Shown: positions 1-5,352 of the stretch, one piece after another
Layout of the letters: the number at the start of each line of letters is the position of its first letter
Position numbering within the stretch: position 1 is the stretch's first letter
DNA from: Chloroflexota bacterium
GTDB taxonomy: Bacteria > Chloroflexota > Ktedonobacteria > Ktedonobacterales > Ktedonobacteraceae
Reading direction: 5' to 3'
Assembly: GCA_902812455.1 (NCBI GenBank)
Contig: CADDZH010000176.1
Coordinates: 1-5,403, forward strand
DNA: 5,403 bases
Position numbers and translations under genes: made by a program
Notes under the pieces: model-generated
The model's database searches: none
Told to the model about the DNA's origin: nothing
The model's input: the letters and a program-made list of their open reading frames with translations, nothing else

Positions 1-146
1 AAGAGATCGGTAACAAATTGGAGCAGTATTTCATTCGCTGGGCATTGGACGCCACAAAGCACAATCGCACTCGCGCAGCCGATCTCCTCGGCATGGCCAA
101 GGTTGATCAACTGCGCTACTTGATGCGCAAACACAATATTGAGTGA
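1..146 (+). CDS. C-terminal end of a Fis/NtrC-type HTH DNA-binding protein (partial)
   Basis: The frame beginning at base 3 is open and ends at TGA 144-146, giving the last 47 residues of a protein whose start lies outside the window. The segment NRTRAADLLGM followed by QLRYLMRKHNIE matches the Fis-type helix-turn-helix that closes NtrC-like activators: an NRTRAA-LLG first helix, a turn, and a recognition helix ending in a short basic tail. Proteins with this C-terminus bind DNA as dimers and are usually transcriptional regulators, often with an AAA+ module upstream, but no such module can be seen here. The recognition helix carries KVDQLRYLMRK rather than the common RRTLYRKLK pattern. The gene converges on the GTPase gene; the two stop codons lie about 90 bp apart. 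The HTH call is firm, but the full protein type is not. Confidence 0.75.
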   Translation, partial: EIGNKLEQYFIRWALDATKHNRTRAADLLGMAKVDQLRYLMRKHNIE

Positions 147-262
147 ATACCGCTTCACTGCTCATGCGATGATCTCAACCAAATCAACGGCGATCACCGG
201 ACTCAAAACGATTCAGGCGAAAACTGCTTCGCTGCTCATACAACGATCTCAACGGTATCACC
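141..262. repeat. imperfect direct duplication of the GTPase gene 3' end (period 74 bp)
   Basis: Bases 141-179 match 215-253 at 30 of 39 positions with no gap. With a 9-base insertion in the first copy, similarity continues to about 198 and 262. The right copy contains the end of the minus-strand GTPase gene (VEIVV then stop at 236-238). On the minus strand the left copy reads VEIIA then a stop at 162-164, so it looks like a decayed extra copy of the gene's last codons. Each copy also holds a 5-bp hairpin with a 6-base loop: GTGAA/TTCAC at 143-147 and 154-158, and GCGAA/TTCGC at 217-221 and 228-232. The two differences within the stems compensate each other (T-A versus C-G). It sits between convergent genes, where a bidirectional terminator could be expected, but no T-run follows either hairpin. 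Confidence 0.6.
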
Positions 263-1165
263 ATCCTGAACCTGGTGGTGCATCCCAACCTGCTGGCCAG
301 CAAAGCGTGCTGAAGGACCCCAGATGCGTGCGCCACGAAAGGATACCACCATATCTTTGTGGACTTTCATTGCAACGTCGATTACCGTCGCTCCTGGCTG
401 CATTGCCAAAGGCTCTTCATCGGTTTGATTGTCGTGACGAAGGTAGACACGCATGAGACCGGTCAATCTCCACACGGCTTCCTTGAAGCGGGCCAGACTT
501 TCATCATCGATGATTGAAACGCCCACAACAGGCAACTCTGGCATAGCAGCTTGTAGTGCAGCTAGATCGCCCTCGTTTGCTTCATCCATCTTGGTAACAG
601 CGAGCATGGATGGAAGGGAAATGCCGGCAGCCGCTATTTCCTTGCGCACATCTTTGAGCGCTTCACACGGGGCATGCGCATCCTGGCAATACACGATGGC
701 ATCAGCTCCGCGCAGCACGCCAAGCAAAGCTCGACCACCACCCCGATCTTCGCTGGCCCCTTGTATCAGTCCTGGTATCTCTACAAGCTGGACAAGCACA
801 CCGCCTATACGGGTCAGGGCGGCTACCGGGCGAAGCGTGGTGAAGGCATAATCGCCAATCTTGATCTGGACATGCGAAAGGGCATGAAGCAGAGATGACT
901 TCCCGGCATTGGGCGCTCCTACCAGCGCTACCTGCGCAACCCCTTCACGGCGCACAGCAATGCTATCTCGCTGTACGACACGCGAACGAGTGCGCGTCTC
1001 CTCTATCTGCTTGAGTACCCATTTACGTATATCTGCATAGGGACCATTGCGGTAGCCAGGAAGCTCCTGCAGAATTGCGCGCAGTTCACGCACACGTTCG
1101 CTTCCCTCTTTGCCAGTAAGGCGGCGTTTAATAAGCTGCATATAGGTTTGATGAGGCATAGGCAT
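236..1165 (-). CDS. DRG/Obg-like GTPase with C-terminal TGS domain
   Basis: The protein is a P-loop GTPase of the OBG/DRG superfamily (309 aa with the start chosen here). An N-terminal helical segment (about 1-75) precedes the G domain. Visible motifs are G1 GAPNAGKSS at 83-91, a G2 threonine in AFTTLRP near 109-110, G3 EIPGLIQGA starting at 129, and G4 TKMD at 191-194. Residues 237-309 form a TGS domain, with GATVIDVAMKVHKD, ARIWGPSARF and a terminal DGDTVEIVV typical of DRG proteins. DRG relatives bind GTP and associate with ribosomes or translation factors; this protein's exact role is unknown. Two oddities are Glu for the usual Asp in G3 and Thr for Asn in G4. The frame is open to ATG 1228, overlapping the upstream gene by 11 bp. 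ATG 1165 is preferred because AAGGAG lies 10 nt before it and the family-like N-terminus begins there. Confidence 0.88.
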   Translation of the reverse strand: MPMPHQTYMQLIKRRLTGKEGSERVRELRAILQELPGYRNGPYADIRKWVLKQIEETRTRSRVVQRDSIAVRREGVAQVALVGAPNAGKSSLLHALSHVQIKIGDYAFTTLRPVAALTRIGGVLVQLVEIPGLIQGASEDRGGGRALLGVLRGADAIVYCQDAHAPCEALKDVRKEIAAAGISLPSMLAVTKMDEANEGDLAALQAAMPELPVVGVSIIDDESLARFKEAVWRLTGLMRVYLRHDNQTDEEPLAMQPGATVIDVAMKVHKDMVVSFRGARIWGPSARFAGQQVGMHHQVQDGDTVEIVV

Positions 1166-1175
1166 ACCAAAAAAA

Positions 1176-1181
1176 CTCCTT
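1176..1181 (-). promoter_or_regulatory. ribosome binding site deciding the GTPase start
   Basis: On the minus strand AAGGAG occupies 1181-1176, followed by a T-rich 10-nt spacer and ATG at 1165-1163. The alternative ATGs at 1228 and 1198 have no purine-rich Shine-Dalgarno sequence at a usable distance. This is the reason for shortening the GTPase by 21 residues. Confidence 0.6.
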
Positions 1182-1217
1182 CTAACTATGTGAACCATAG
1201 CAGGAGGCACACCACAA

Positions 1218-2210
1218 TCAACCCTCATCTTCTGAAAGAGAAATAAGCTCTCTCTCTATCTCGCGCCATACTTGTTGCTCAGCTTCGAGGTTGTTGATAT
1301 GCCTGCGCTGGCGAGCCGCAACAAGATGAGCTCTGGCAACGCGCGGGCGGAAGGTAGCAATAATGGGGCGTTGTTTTTCAGGCTCCGGCATTACTTTCAG
1401 TTCGATCATATCGAGGGGATAGAATTCATCCTTGTTGAAGGCGAGCGAGGCAATGTCGCTGAAAGTAACCAGCAGCGCCATGCGTTCCGGTGTAAAATAT
1501 CCTGGCTGCGTACTTGAAACTGAAAGGATGCCGGCGACACGCTCGCCAAGCATAATAGGATGGGCTGCAGCGCTCACTTCAAACTCAGACTGATAAGCAG
1601 GGAGGAGTCTTTCGTCGCTCAGATCATCAATACTCATAGCCCGGCCCGACTCAGCAACATATCCACCCAGCGATTCTGCTCCAAGAAAAAGTGCGAATGG
1701 CTCAAGATCAGAAGGCCAGGGATACGTTCCCCTGCCAGCCCGTTCGCGCAGGGAGCAGACCTTGTTATCATACCCTGGCAGTGGCGGCATACACTGAGCG
1801 AAAGTAACAGACATGCCGAGGCTATTGGAATCCAACTGCGTAAGCACCTGCAGCAGGACCATTTCACTGATACGCCAGAAGCGTAACGAGTCAGGCGTAG
1901 TTGCGCGAATACTGAGAATTTCCGCAAAAAATTCAGAAGGAATAGGCTCAGAAGTATCTTCTTTCACCCAGGAATACACATCCGGGTAATCCATCTCGAG
2001 CGCTTCGAGCAATTCTTCGCGCACCAGGGGATTGACAACCTGAACCAGGCGCATTAAATGTATGCGTTGAGGGGTAGTTTCTCCATTGGCCCAGCGAACA
2101 AGCGTCATAGAGGAAAGTCCAAGACTTGCCGCTAGCCGCTGCCGTTCTCCAGGAACCTTGAGCACGCGCTGCAGAATGCTCCGCCACGTTTGCGTCGTCG
2201 ATGTATCCAT
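1218..2210 (-). CDS. XRE-like HTH and GAF domain regulator
   Basis: A 330-residue soluble protein. Residues about 20-58 (ERQRLAASLGLSSMTLVRWANGE is the core region) form a helix-turn-helix of the XRE/lambda-repressor type, so it probably binds DNA. Residues about 105-260 resemble a GAF domain: a helix near 110-125, then GYVAESGRAMSIDDL near 183-197, and the closing strand-helix AAHPIMLGERVAGILSVSS with FTPERMALLVTFSDIASLAF. GAF domains bind small ligands or sense redox or light through cofactors; nothing here identifies the ligand. A charged helical tail (about 295-330) may mediate dimer contacts. The start is ATG 2210, preceded by GAAAGG at a 7-nt spacing. It is the first gene of the minus-strand unit, and the GTPase follows 52 bp after its stop. 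The promoter at 2326-2354 probably drives both genes. Autoregulation is plausible but not shown. Confidence 0.82.
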   Translation of the reverse strand: MDTSTTQTWRSILQRVLKVPGERQRLAASLGLSSMTLVRWANGETTPQRIHLMRLVQVVNPLVREELLEALEMDYPDVYSWVKEDTSEPIPSEFFAEILSIRATTPDSLRFWRISEMVLLQVLTQLDSNSLGMSVTFAQCMPPLPGYDNKVCSLRERAGRGTYPWPSDLEPFALFLGAESLGGYVAESGRAMSIDDLSDERLLPAYQSEFEVSAAAHPIMLGERVAGILSVSSTQPGYFTPERMALLVTFSDIASLAFNKDEFYPLDMIELKVMPEPEKQRPIIATFRPRVARAHLVAARQRRHINNLEAEQQVWREIERELISLSEDEG

Positions 2211-2322
2211 GCCCGTGCCTTTCTACTACAACAACGAAAGATAGAGCTCGGAGAATCCCATCTCTAGCCAGAGTAAGAAAACTACATGTTCTGGTATATC
2301 TAGCCGTAACCACCTTCCACGT

Positions 2323-2333
2323 GTTATCATAAC
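2323..2333. promoter_or_regulatory. palindrome over the -10 box, possible operator
   Basis: GTTAT-C-ATAAC is a perfect 5-bp-arm palindrome covering the minus-strand -10 box, directly beside the 6-bp palindrome CACGTG (2318-2323). The position suits a repressor site, for example for the HTH-GAF protein itself. The arms are short and AT-rich, so chance is possible. Confidence 0.25.
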
Positions 2334-2354
2334 AGAGGTCATATGTTCAGTCAA
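2326..2354 (-). promoter_or_regulatory. sigma-70-type promoter for the HTH-GAF/GTPase unit
   Basis: On the minus strand a -35 box TTGACT (2354-2349) and a -10 box TATGAT (2331-2326) are separated by exactly 17 nt. Each box differs from consensus at one position. Transcription would start near 2319, leaving a leader of about 110 nt before ATG 2210. Confidence 0.7.
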
Positions 2355-2491
2355 CTAGCAATGGTGCATAGGCCTCCATCCTTCCGGATGAAACGTAGGG
2401 CGCGATTTATCGCTGCCACCGCCGATTTATCGGCTACTTCTCGTCAATCACCCCAAAGGATGGAGAACCTGGTGCATAGGCATTTGCTAGT
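2354..2491. repeat. nested flanking repeats around the structured element
   Basis: TGGTGCATAGGC occurs at 2362-2373 and again, identical, at 2470-2481, directly bracketing the structured repeat. Outside these lies an 8-bp inverted repeat, ACTAGCAA (2354-2361) and TTGCTAGT (2484-2491). Removing one 12-mer and everything between would restore a 30-bp site with palindromic ends. This is what an insertion with a 12-bp target duplication would leave. The left arm touches the -35 box of the minus-strand promoter and the right arm ends just before the permease ribosome binding site. Confidence 0.55.
2374..2465. repeat. structured dispersed repeat, copy A
   Basis: Ends are a perfect 10-bp inverted repeat, CTCCATCCTT (2374-2383) and AAGGATGGAG (2456-2465). 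Inside are two hairpins: GCGAT-TT-ATCGC (2402-2413), extendable by GGC/GCC across one bulged T, and GCCGAT-TT-ATCGGC (2421-2434). A second copy lies at 5082-5180. The first 57 bases of the shared core (from 2378) match it at 53 positions. A 9-base stretch after the second hairpin diverges, then the last 18 bases match at 16. No coding potential is evident. It stands 41 bp upstream of the permease start, so it may be a mobile repeat, a cis-acting RNA, or both. Confidence 0.75.
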
Positions 2492-2506
2492 AGAAGGAAA
2501 CACTGC

Positions 2507-3919
2507 ATGGGAAAGAATCAGTTGGTTAACCAGCAGCCTGATACAGGAGAGGAATATCGCGAGCAGGTGCTTACCGTCGAGCCGCACGGAATTGAGCAAG
2601 TTCGCGTAAGTGAGCGGCACGGCAGCGCTCGTTCGCTCTTCACCCTCTGGCTCTCGGCCAACATGGGCTTGCCTGTTTTGATAGTTGGGACGCTTGCTTT
2701 CTCCCTTCACCTGGGTTTTGCTGATGGCATAGCCGCCGTCGTCGTAGGAAACATCATTGGCTGCTCGCTCCTGGCCATCACAGCGAGTATGGGGCCGGAG
2801 ATAGGTATGCCGCAACTGCCGTTTACACGCCATAGTTTCGGGGCACGTGGCGCCTACCTGCCTGCTGCATTGAACTGGGTGAGCGCCAGCGGATGGTATG
2901 CTGTCAATAGTATTGTCGGAGCGCTGGCCATCGCACACCTCACAACGTTACCATTCTGGATCTCACTGGTGATATTATCAGTGGTGCAAATACTGGTGGG
3001 CATCTATGGCTACAACATGATCCACCGCTTTGAGGCCATCAGTGCCATATTCCTGGCTATCATCTTCGTGATCATGACAGTCGTTGGCTTCCCGCAAGCC
3101 AACTTTGGCCTGGCCTCAAAACTTCCTCTGGCCGATCATATCGGGCTATTTGTCCTCATGACAACAGCAGTTGCTTCCTACGTCTTTAGCTGGTCGCCCT
3201 ATGCCTCGGACTATGCCCGCTACCTTCCGCCGGAAACCTCCAGGTTGAGGGTGTTTGGTTCGGTCTTTGCCGGAGCCTTCATCGGGTGCATCTGGCTGCA
3301 GGTGCTGGGTGTAGCCGTAGCTACGCTTGGCCTCAATCTCTCGCCTATCGATCTGGTAGTTAAAGTGATGGGCCCGATCTGGATCGTAGCGCTGCTTGCC
3401 GTCATTCTCGGTACAATAGCCGCTAATGCCCTGAACATCTACACAGGGGCGCTCTCGCTCCTGACACTGGATGTGCCAATTAGACGCTGGATATCGGTCA
3501 TCGCTACAGGGATAATCGGCGGCGCACTGGCCCTCTATGGAGTAAATGGCCTCTCGGGCAAATACGAGAACTTCTTGCTGCTGATCTCCTACTGGATCGG
3601 CCCCTGGCTGGGCATCATCTTTGTTGACTTCTTCCTGCATCCAGGACAACCATCCAGACCGGCAGGGCAGCAATTGCGAGCGGCATTAGGTAGAGCAGTG
3701 GAATGGCCTGGGTTAGTGGCCTTCCTGATCGGCCTCGGAGCCTCAATCCCGTTCATGGACTCCTCGCTCTACGAAGGGCCGGTAGCGGCAACCCTCCTGC
3801 ATGGAGCGGACATTGCCTATTACATAGGACTGATCGTCGCCGGTATACTGTATTATATCCTGCGAATGGCCACGAGCAGAGGCATAGCAACCGGGGAAGA
3901 CACGATGGAAAGCGGGTGA
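2507..3919 (+). CDS. NCS1-family nucleobase:cation symporter (cytosine/purine permease type)
   Basis: A 470-residue integral membrane protein of usual length for the family. A hydrophilic N-terminus (1-43) is followed by about twelve hydrophobic segments, roughly at 45-70, 73-95, 115-142, 148-168, 178-195, 212-230, 248-272, 290-318, 328-346, 355-377, 400-418 and 434-453. NCS1-like marks are LWLSANMGLP at the start of helix 1, the segment GWYAVNSIVGA in helix 3, SPYASDYARYLP (229-240) after helix 6, NALNIYTGALSL (309-320 region) in helix 8, and SYWIGPWLGIIFVDFF (361-376) in helix 10. NCS1 carriers import cytosine, purines, allantoin, hydantoins or related compounds with Na+ or H+; the substrate cannot be fixed from sequence alone. 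ATG 2507 has GAAGGA 8 nt upstream. A response regulator gene follows after 17 nt. No catabolic enzyme gene is nearby to hint at the substrate. Confidence 0.88.
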   Translation: MGKNQLVNQQPDTGEEYREQVLTVEPHGIEQVRVSERHGSARSLFTLWLSANMGLPVLIVGTLAFSLHLGFADGIAAVVVGNIIGCSLLAITASMGPEIGMPQLPFTRHSFGARGAYLPAALNWVSASGWYAVNSIVGALAIAHLTTLPFWISLVILSVVQILVGIYGYNMIHRFEAISAIFLAIIFVIMTVVGFPQANFGLASKLPLADHIGLFVLMTTAVASYVFSWSPYASDYARYLPPETSRLRVFGSVFAGAFIGCIWLQVLGVAVATLGLNLSPIDLVVKVMGPIWIVALLAVILGTIAANALNIYTGALSLLTLDVPIRRWISVIATGIIGGALALYGVNGLSGKYENFLLLISYWIGPWLGIIFVDFFLHPGQPSRPAGQQLRAALGRAVEWPGLVAFLIGLGASIPFMDSSLYEGPVAATLLHGADIAYYIGLIVAGILYYILRMATSRGIATGEDTMESG

Positions 3920-3936
3920 GCAAAGAGGCATTGATC

Positions 3937-4317
3937 ATGTCAAAAAGGATTATCGTTGTAGACGACGACAAAGAAATACGAGAAATTACGAGGTTTGTCC
4001 TCACACACAATGGTTTTGAGGTAGCAGTGGCTTGTAACGGCAAGCAGTTGCAGCAATTGCTAGCAGAGCAACTACCAGAGTTAATCATCCTGGATGTAAT
4101 GATGCCGGGAGAGGATGGCTATCAAATATTCAGCAGCCTGCGAAAGGATGCCTGCACCCGGCATATACCGGTCGTGATCATGACGGCCCATACCGAAGAC
4201 ATTTATGGGCGGATCAGCACAGACCTGGGAGCGGCTGAGCACATTACCAAGCCGTTTCATCCACTTGAACTGGTAGAAAGGGTAAATGCGCTTTTGCAAG
4301 CAGAAGCCCAAAATTGA
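3937..4317 (+). CDS. single-domain response regulator (CheY-like receiver)
   Basis: The 126-residue protein is one receiver domain with no output domain. The acidic pocket is D9/D10 in VVDDD, the phospho-accepting aspartate is D53 in ILDVMMPG, the switch threonine is T83 in IMTAH, and the conserved lysine is K105 in ITKPF. It should be phosphorylated by a histidine kinase encoded elsewhere and act by protein contact. The position normally held by Tyr or Phe before I-T-K-P is His102, a departure from the usual signalling switch. The frame is open upstream into the permease gene, but ATG 3937 is chosen because AGAGG lies 8 nt before it and the receiver fold starts at once (MSKRIIVVDDD). The 17-nt gap from the permease stop suggests cotranscription. 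Confidence 0.92.
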   Translation: MSKRIIVVDDDKEIREITRFVLTHNGFEVAVACNGKQLQQLLAEQLPELIILDVMMPGEDGYQIFSSLRKDACTRHIPVVIMTAHTEDIYGRISTDLGAAEHITKPFHPLELVERVNALLQAEAQN

Positions 4318-4339
4318 GAGAGAAAATACTTGTCTCTCA
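4315..4339 (+). terminator. hairpin at the response-regulator stop codon (weak terminator or attenuator)
   Basis: TGAGAGA (4315-4321, containing the stop codon) pairs perfectly with TCTCTCA (4333-4339) around an 11-nt loop. No T-run follows, so a standard intrinsic terminator is doubtful. Its 3' arm overlaps the -35 box of the next promoter. Confidence 0.3.
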
Positions 4340-4358
4340 GCCTAAAAGTTGGTATCAT
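4330..4358 (+). promoter_or_regulatory. probable promoter for the small membrane protein gene
   Basis: A TTGTCT -35 box (4330-4335), a 17-nt spacer and a TATCAT -10 box (4353-4358) give an expected start near 4365. That leaves about 50 nt of leader before ATG 4416. Each box has two mismatches to consensus, but the spacing is ideal. Confidence 0.45.
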
Positions 4359-4381
4359 TACAAACAAGACAAGCGCGTTTT

Positions 4382-4399
4382 GGCGAGTTCGGCGAGTTC
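4382..4399 (+). repeat. perfect 9-bp tandem repeat in the leader
   Basis: GGCGAGTTC is repeated twice head to tail just before the Shine-Dalgarno of the downstream gene. It is probably a small slippage duplication; no function is evident. Confidence 0.5.
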
Positions 4400-4415
4400 A
4401 AGGAACAGAGCATCT

Positions 4416-4874
4416 ATGCCAAACAGATACGAACGTGAGATCGAAGAAATCCTGCGCAATCTGGAAAGCGCAGAGCCGAAGAGCGGTGCAAGGCAGAAAT
4501 TCGGTGATCGCCTTCACAGAAGACCGGAGTATCCTGGCAGGCCACGGCGGCCAATCCTGCCATCCCTGCATTTCAAAGCGTCAGACTGGTTCATAGTTGT
4601 TGCGATTATCACAGCCCTTGCGGCTGGGGGTTATGCCTATACGGCTCATAGCCAGAATATCATTACAGGAGGCTTAGCTCTAGTAAGCGCCCTGTGTCTC
4701 CTTTTAACTATTCTCTCACCGTTCATGGTTCGCTCACGCAGCACCGCCAGGCCGAGGAACTCTATTCGGTATGAAAAGGTGCGCCCTATACGCCGCAATC
4801 CGCTACACAGCATTGCAACGCGCTGGAATCTTTTCCTCCTCAAAATGCGCTACCGCCGGAAACGTGATCACTAA
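4416..4874 (+). CDS. small basic two-helix membrane protein of unknown function
   Basis: A 152-residue protein I do not recognise beyond its general build. It begins with a charged, probably helical segment, MPNRYEREIEEILRNLE. A proline- and arginine-rich linker (about 20-50) follows, then two hydrophobic segments at about 57-78 and 82-104 separated by a short turn, and a strongly basic tail (105-152) ending YRRKRDH. With arginines on both sides of the hairpin, both ends should face the cytoplasm. A similar charged opening seems familiar from Chloroflexota membrane proteins, but that is memory, not a match. The frame is open back to ATG 4314, but ATG 4416 is preferred: AAGGA stands 11 nt upstream, the promoter at 4330-4358 lies inside the longer version, and the extra 34 residues look like leader sequence. 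It probably has its own transcript, separate from the response regulator. Confidence 0.65.
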   Translation: MPNRYEREIEEILRNLESAEPKSGARQKFGDRLHRRPEYPGRPRRPILPSLHFKASDWFIVVAIITALAAGGYAYTAHSQNIITGGLALVSALCLLLTILSPFMVRSRSTARPRNSIRYEKVRPIRRNPLHSIATRWNLFLLKMRYRRKRDH

Positions 4875-4910
4875 ATAGAGAACAGAAGCCCACTCAGCCA
4901 GAAATGGCAC

Positions 4911-4939
4911 TTGACAGATAGCCTGGGGCGTGCTATATT
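4911..4939 (+). promoter_or_regulatory. strong sigma-70-type promoter for the tRNA unit
   Basis: TTGACA (4911-4916) is a perfect -35 box. After 17 nt comes TATATT (4934-4939), one mismatch from consensus and preceded by TGC as in an extended -10. Transcription should start near 4946. The short leader before tRNA-Pro can form CATTC/GAATG (4947-4963) or, alternatively, ATGCC/GGCAT (4961-4972), which may help processing. Confidence 0.85.
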
Positions 4940-4974
4940 GCATACACATTCTTGATGAGAATGCCAAGGCATGG

Positions 4975-5047
4975 CGGGGTGTGGCGCAGTTGGTAGCGCG
5001 CATGGTTTGGGACCATGAGGTCCGCGGTTCAAGTCCGCGCACCCCGA
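4975..5047 (+). tRNA. tRNA-Pro (anticodon TGG)
   Basis: A complete cloverleaf. The acceptor stem CGGGGTG/CACCCCG opens with the C1-G72 pair typical of bacterial tRNA-Pro. The D arm is GCGC/GCGC with an 8-nt loop. The anticodon stem CATGG/CCATG encloses TTTGGGA with anticodon TGG at 5008-5010. The T arm is CGCGG/CCGCG with loop TTCAAGT, and the discriminator is A. It decodes CCA and, by wobble, other proline codons. CCA is not encoded, so the 3' end must be added enzymatically. Confidence 0.97.
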
Positions 5048-5081
5048 TCGGTCGTATTGTACCGGCTCTTTAAGTAAAAGG

Positions 5082-5180
5082 AGTTTCTATCCTTCCGGGT
5101 GAAACGTAGGGCCCGATTTATCGTGGCCACCGCCGATTTATCGGCCCGCCCTGATTCAATCATCCTAAAGGATGTAGACT
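5082..5180. repeat. structured dispersed repeat, copy B
   Basis: The core 5089-5174 matches copy A (2378-2462), and both internal hairpins are kept: CGAT-TT-ATCG (5114-5123) and GCCGAT-TT-ATCGGC (5132-5145). Hairpin 1 gains a C-G pair (5113-5125) where copy A has a G-C pair (2402-2413). The outer arms 5082-5094 and 5168-5180 can pair as RNA over 13 positions with one mismatch, two of the pairs being G-U. No flanking direct repeat like that of copy A is seen here. It fills most of the spacer between the two tRNA genes and would be part of their shared transcript. Confidence 0.75.
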
Positions 5181-5218
5181 AGCCACGCCGGAGCGCATCA
5201 AGAATCAAGAAATACCAT

Positions 5219-5290
5219 GCGGGAGTAACTCAGTGGTAGAGTTCCTGCCTTCCAAGCAGGCTGTCGCGGGTTCGAGTCCCGTCTCCCGCT
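5219..5290 (+). tRNA. tRNA-Gly (anticodon TCC)
   Basis: A complete cloverleaf. The acceptor stem is GCGGGAG/CTCCCGC, the D arm ACTC/GAGT with loop AGTGGTA, and the anticodon stem CCTGC/GCAGG. The loop CTTCCAA places anticodon TCC at 5251-5253. The T arm is GCGGG/CCCGT (one G-T pair) with loop TTCGAGT, and the discriminator is T. It decodes GGA and GGG. CCA is not encoded. No promoter is recognisable in the 170 bp after tRNA-Pro, so cotranscription from 4911-4939 is likely. Confidence 0.97.
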
Positions 5291-5352
5291 CTTCTTATTA
5301 GATCGTCGCCCTCGAAGTGCTTTACAGGCCGCTTGAAAGGAAGCGAGCAGTG

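Noticed and set aside
2226..2261. Minus-strand upstream mini-ORF of 11 codons in the HTH-GAF leader
   Set aside because: The only purine-rich sequence abuts the ATG too closely to act as a Shine-Dalgarno, and such a short frame is expected by chance.
2374..2465. Interpretation of copy A as a known purine or cobalamin riboswitch
   Set aside because: None of the conserved core motifs of those classes is recognisable, and the same element occurs between tRNA genes.
2343..2609. Plus-strand open frame of 88 codons across the divergent intergenic region
   Set aside because: It runs through repeat copy A and into the permease gene in another frame, with low-complexity composition and no clear Shine-Dalgarno sequence.
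3146..3673. Minus-strand 175-codon open frame inside the permease gene
   Set aside because: It is antisense to a convincing membrane protein, with charged, non-domain-like composition, and is explained by codon bias of the real gene.
3703..3936. Upstream extension of the response regulator
   Set aside because: It would be out-of-frame sequence inside the permease gene. The receiver fold and a good ribosome binding site both place the start at 3937.
4803..5042. Minus-strand open frame beginning MRGLEPRTS
   Set aside because: It is antisense to tRNA-Pro; such frames commonly arise opposite tRNA genes and have no independent support.
5048..5081. CGGT/ACCG hairpin after tRNA-Pro as an intrinsic terminator
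   Set aside because: The stem is only 4 bp, and the following CTCTTT is too short a T-run to support termination.
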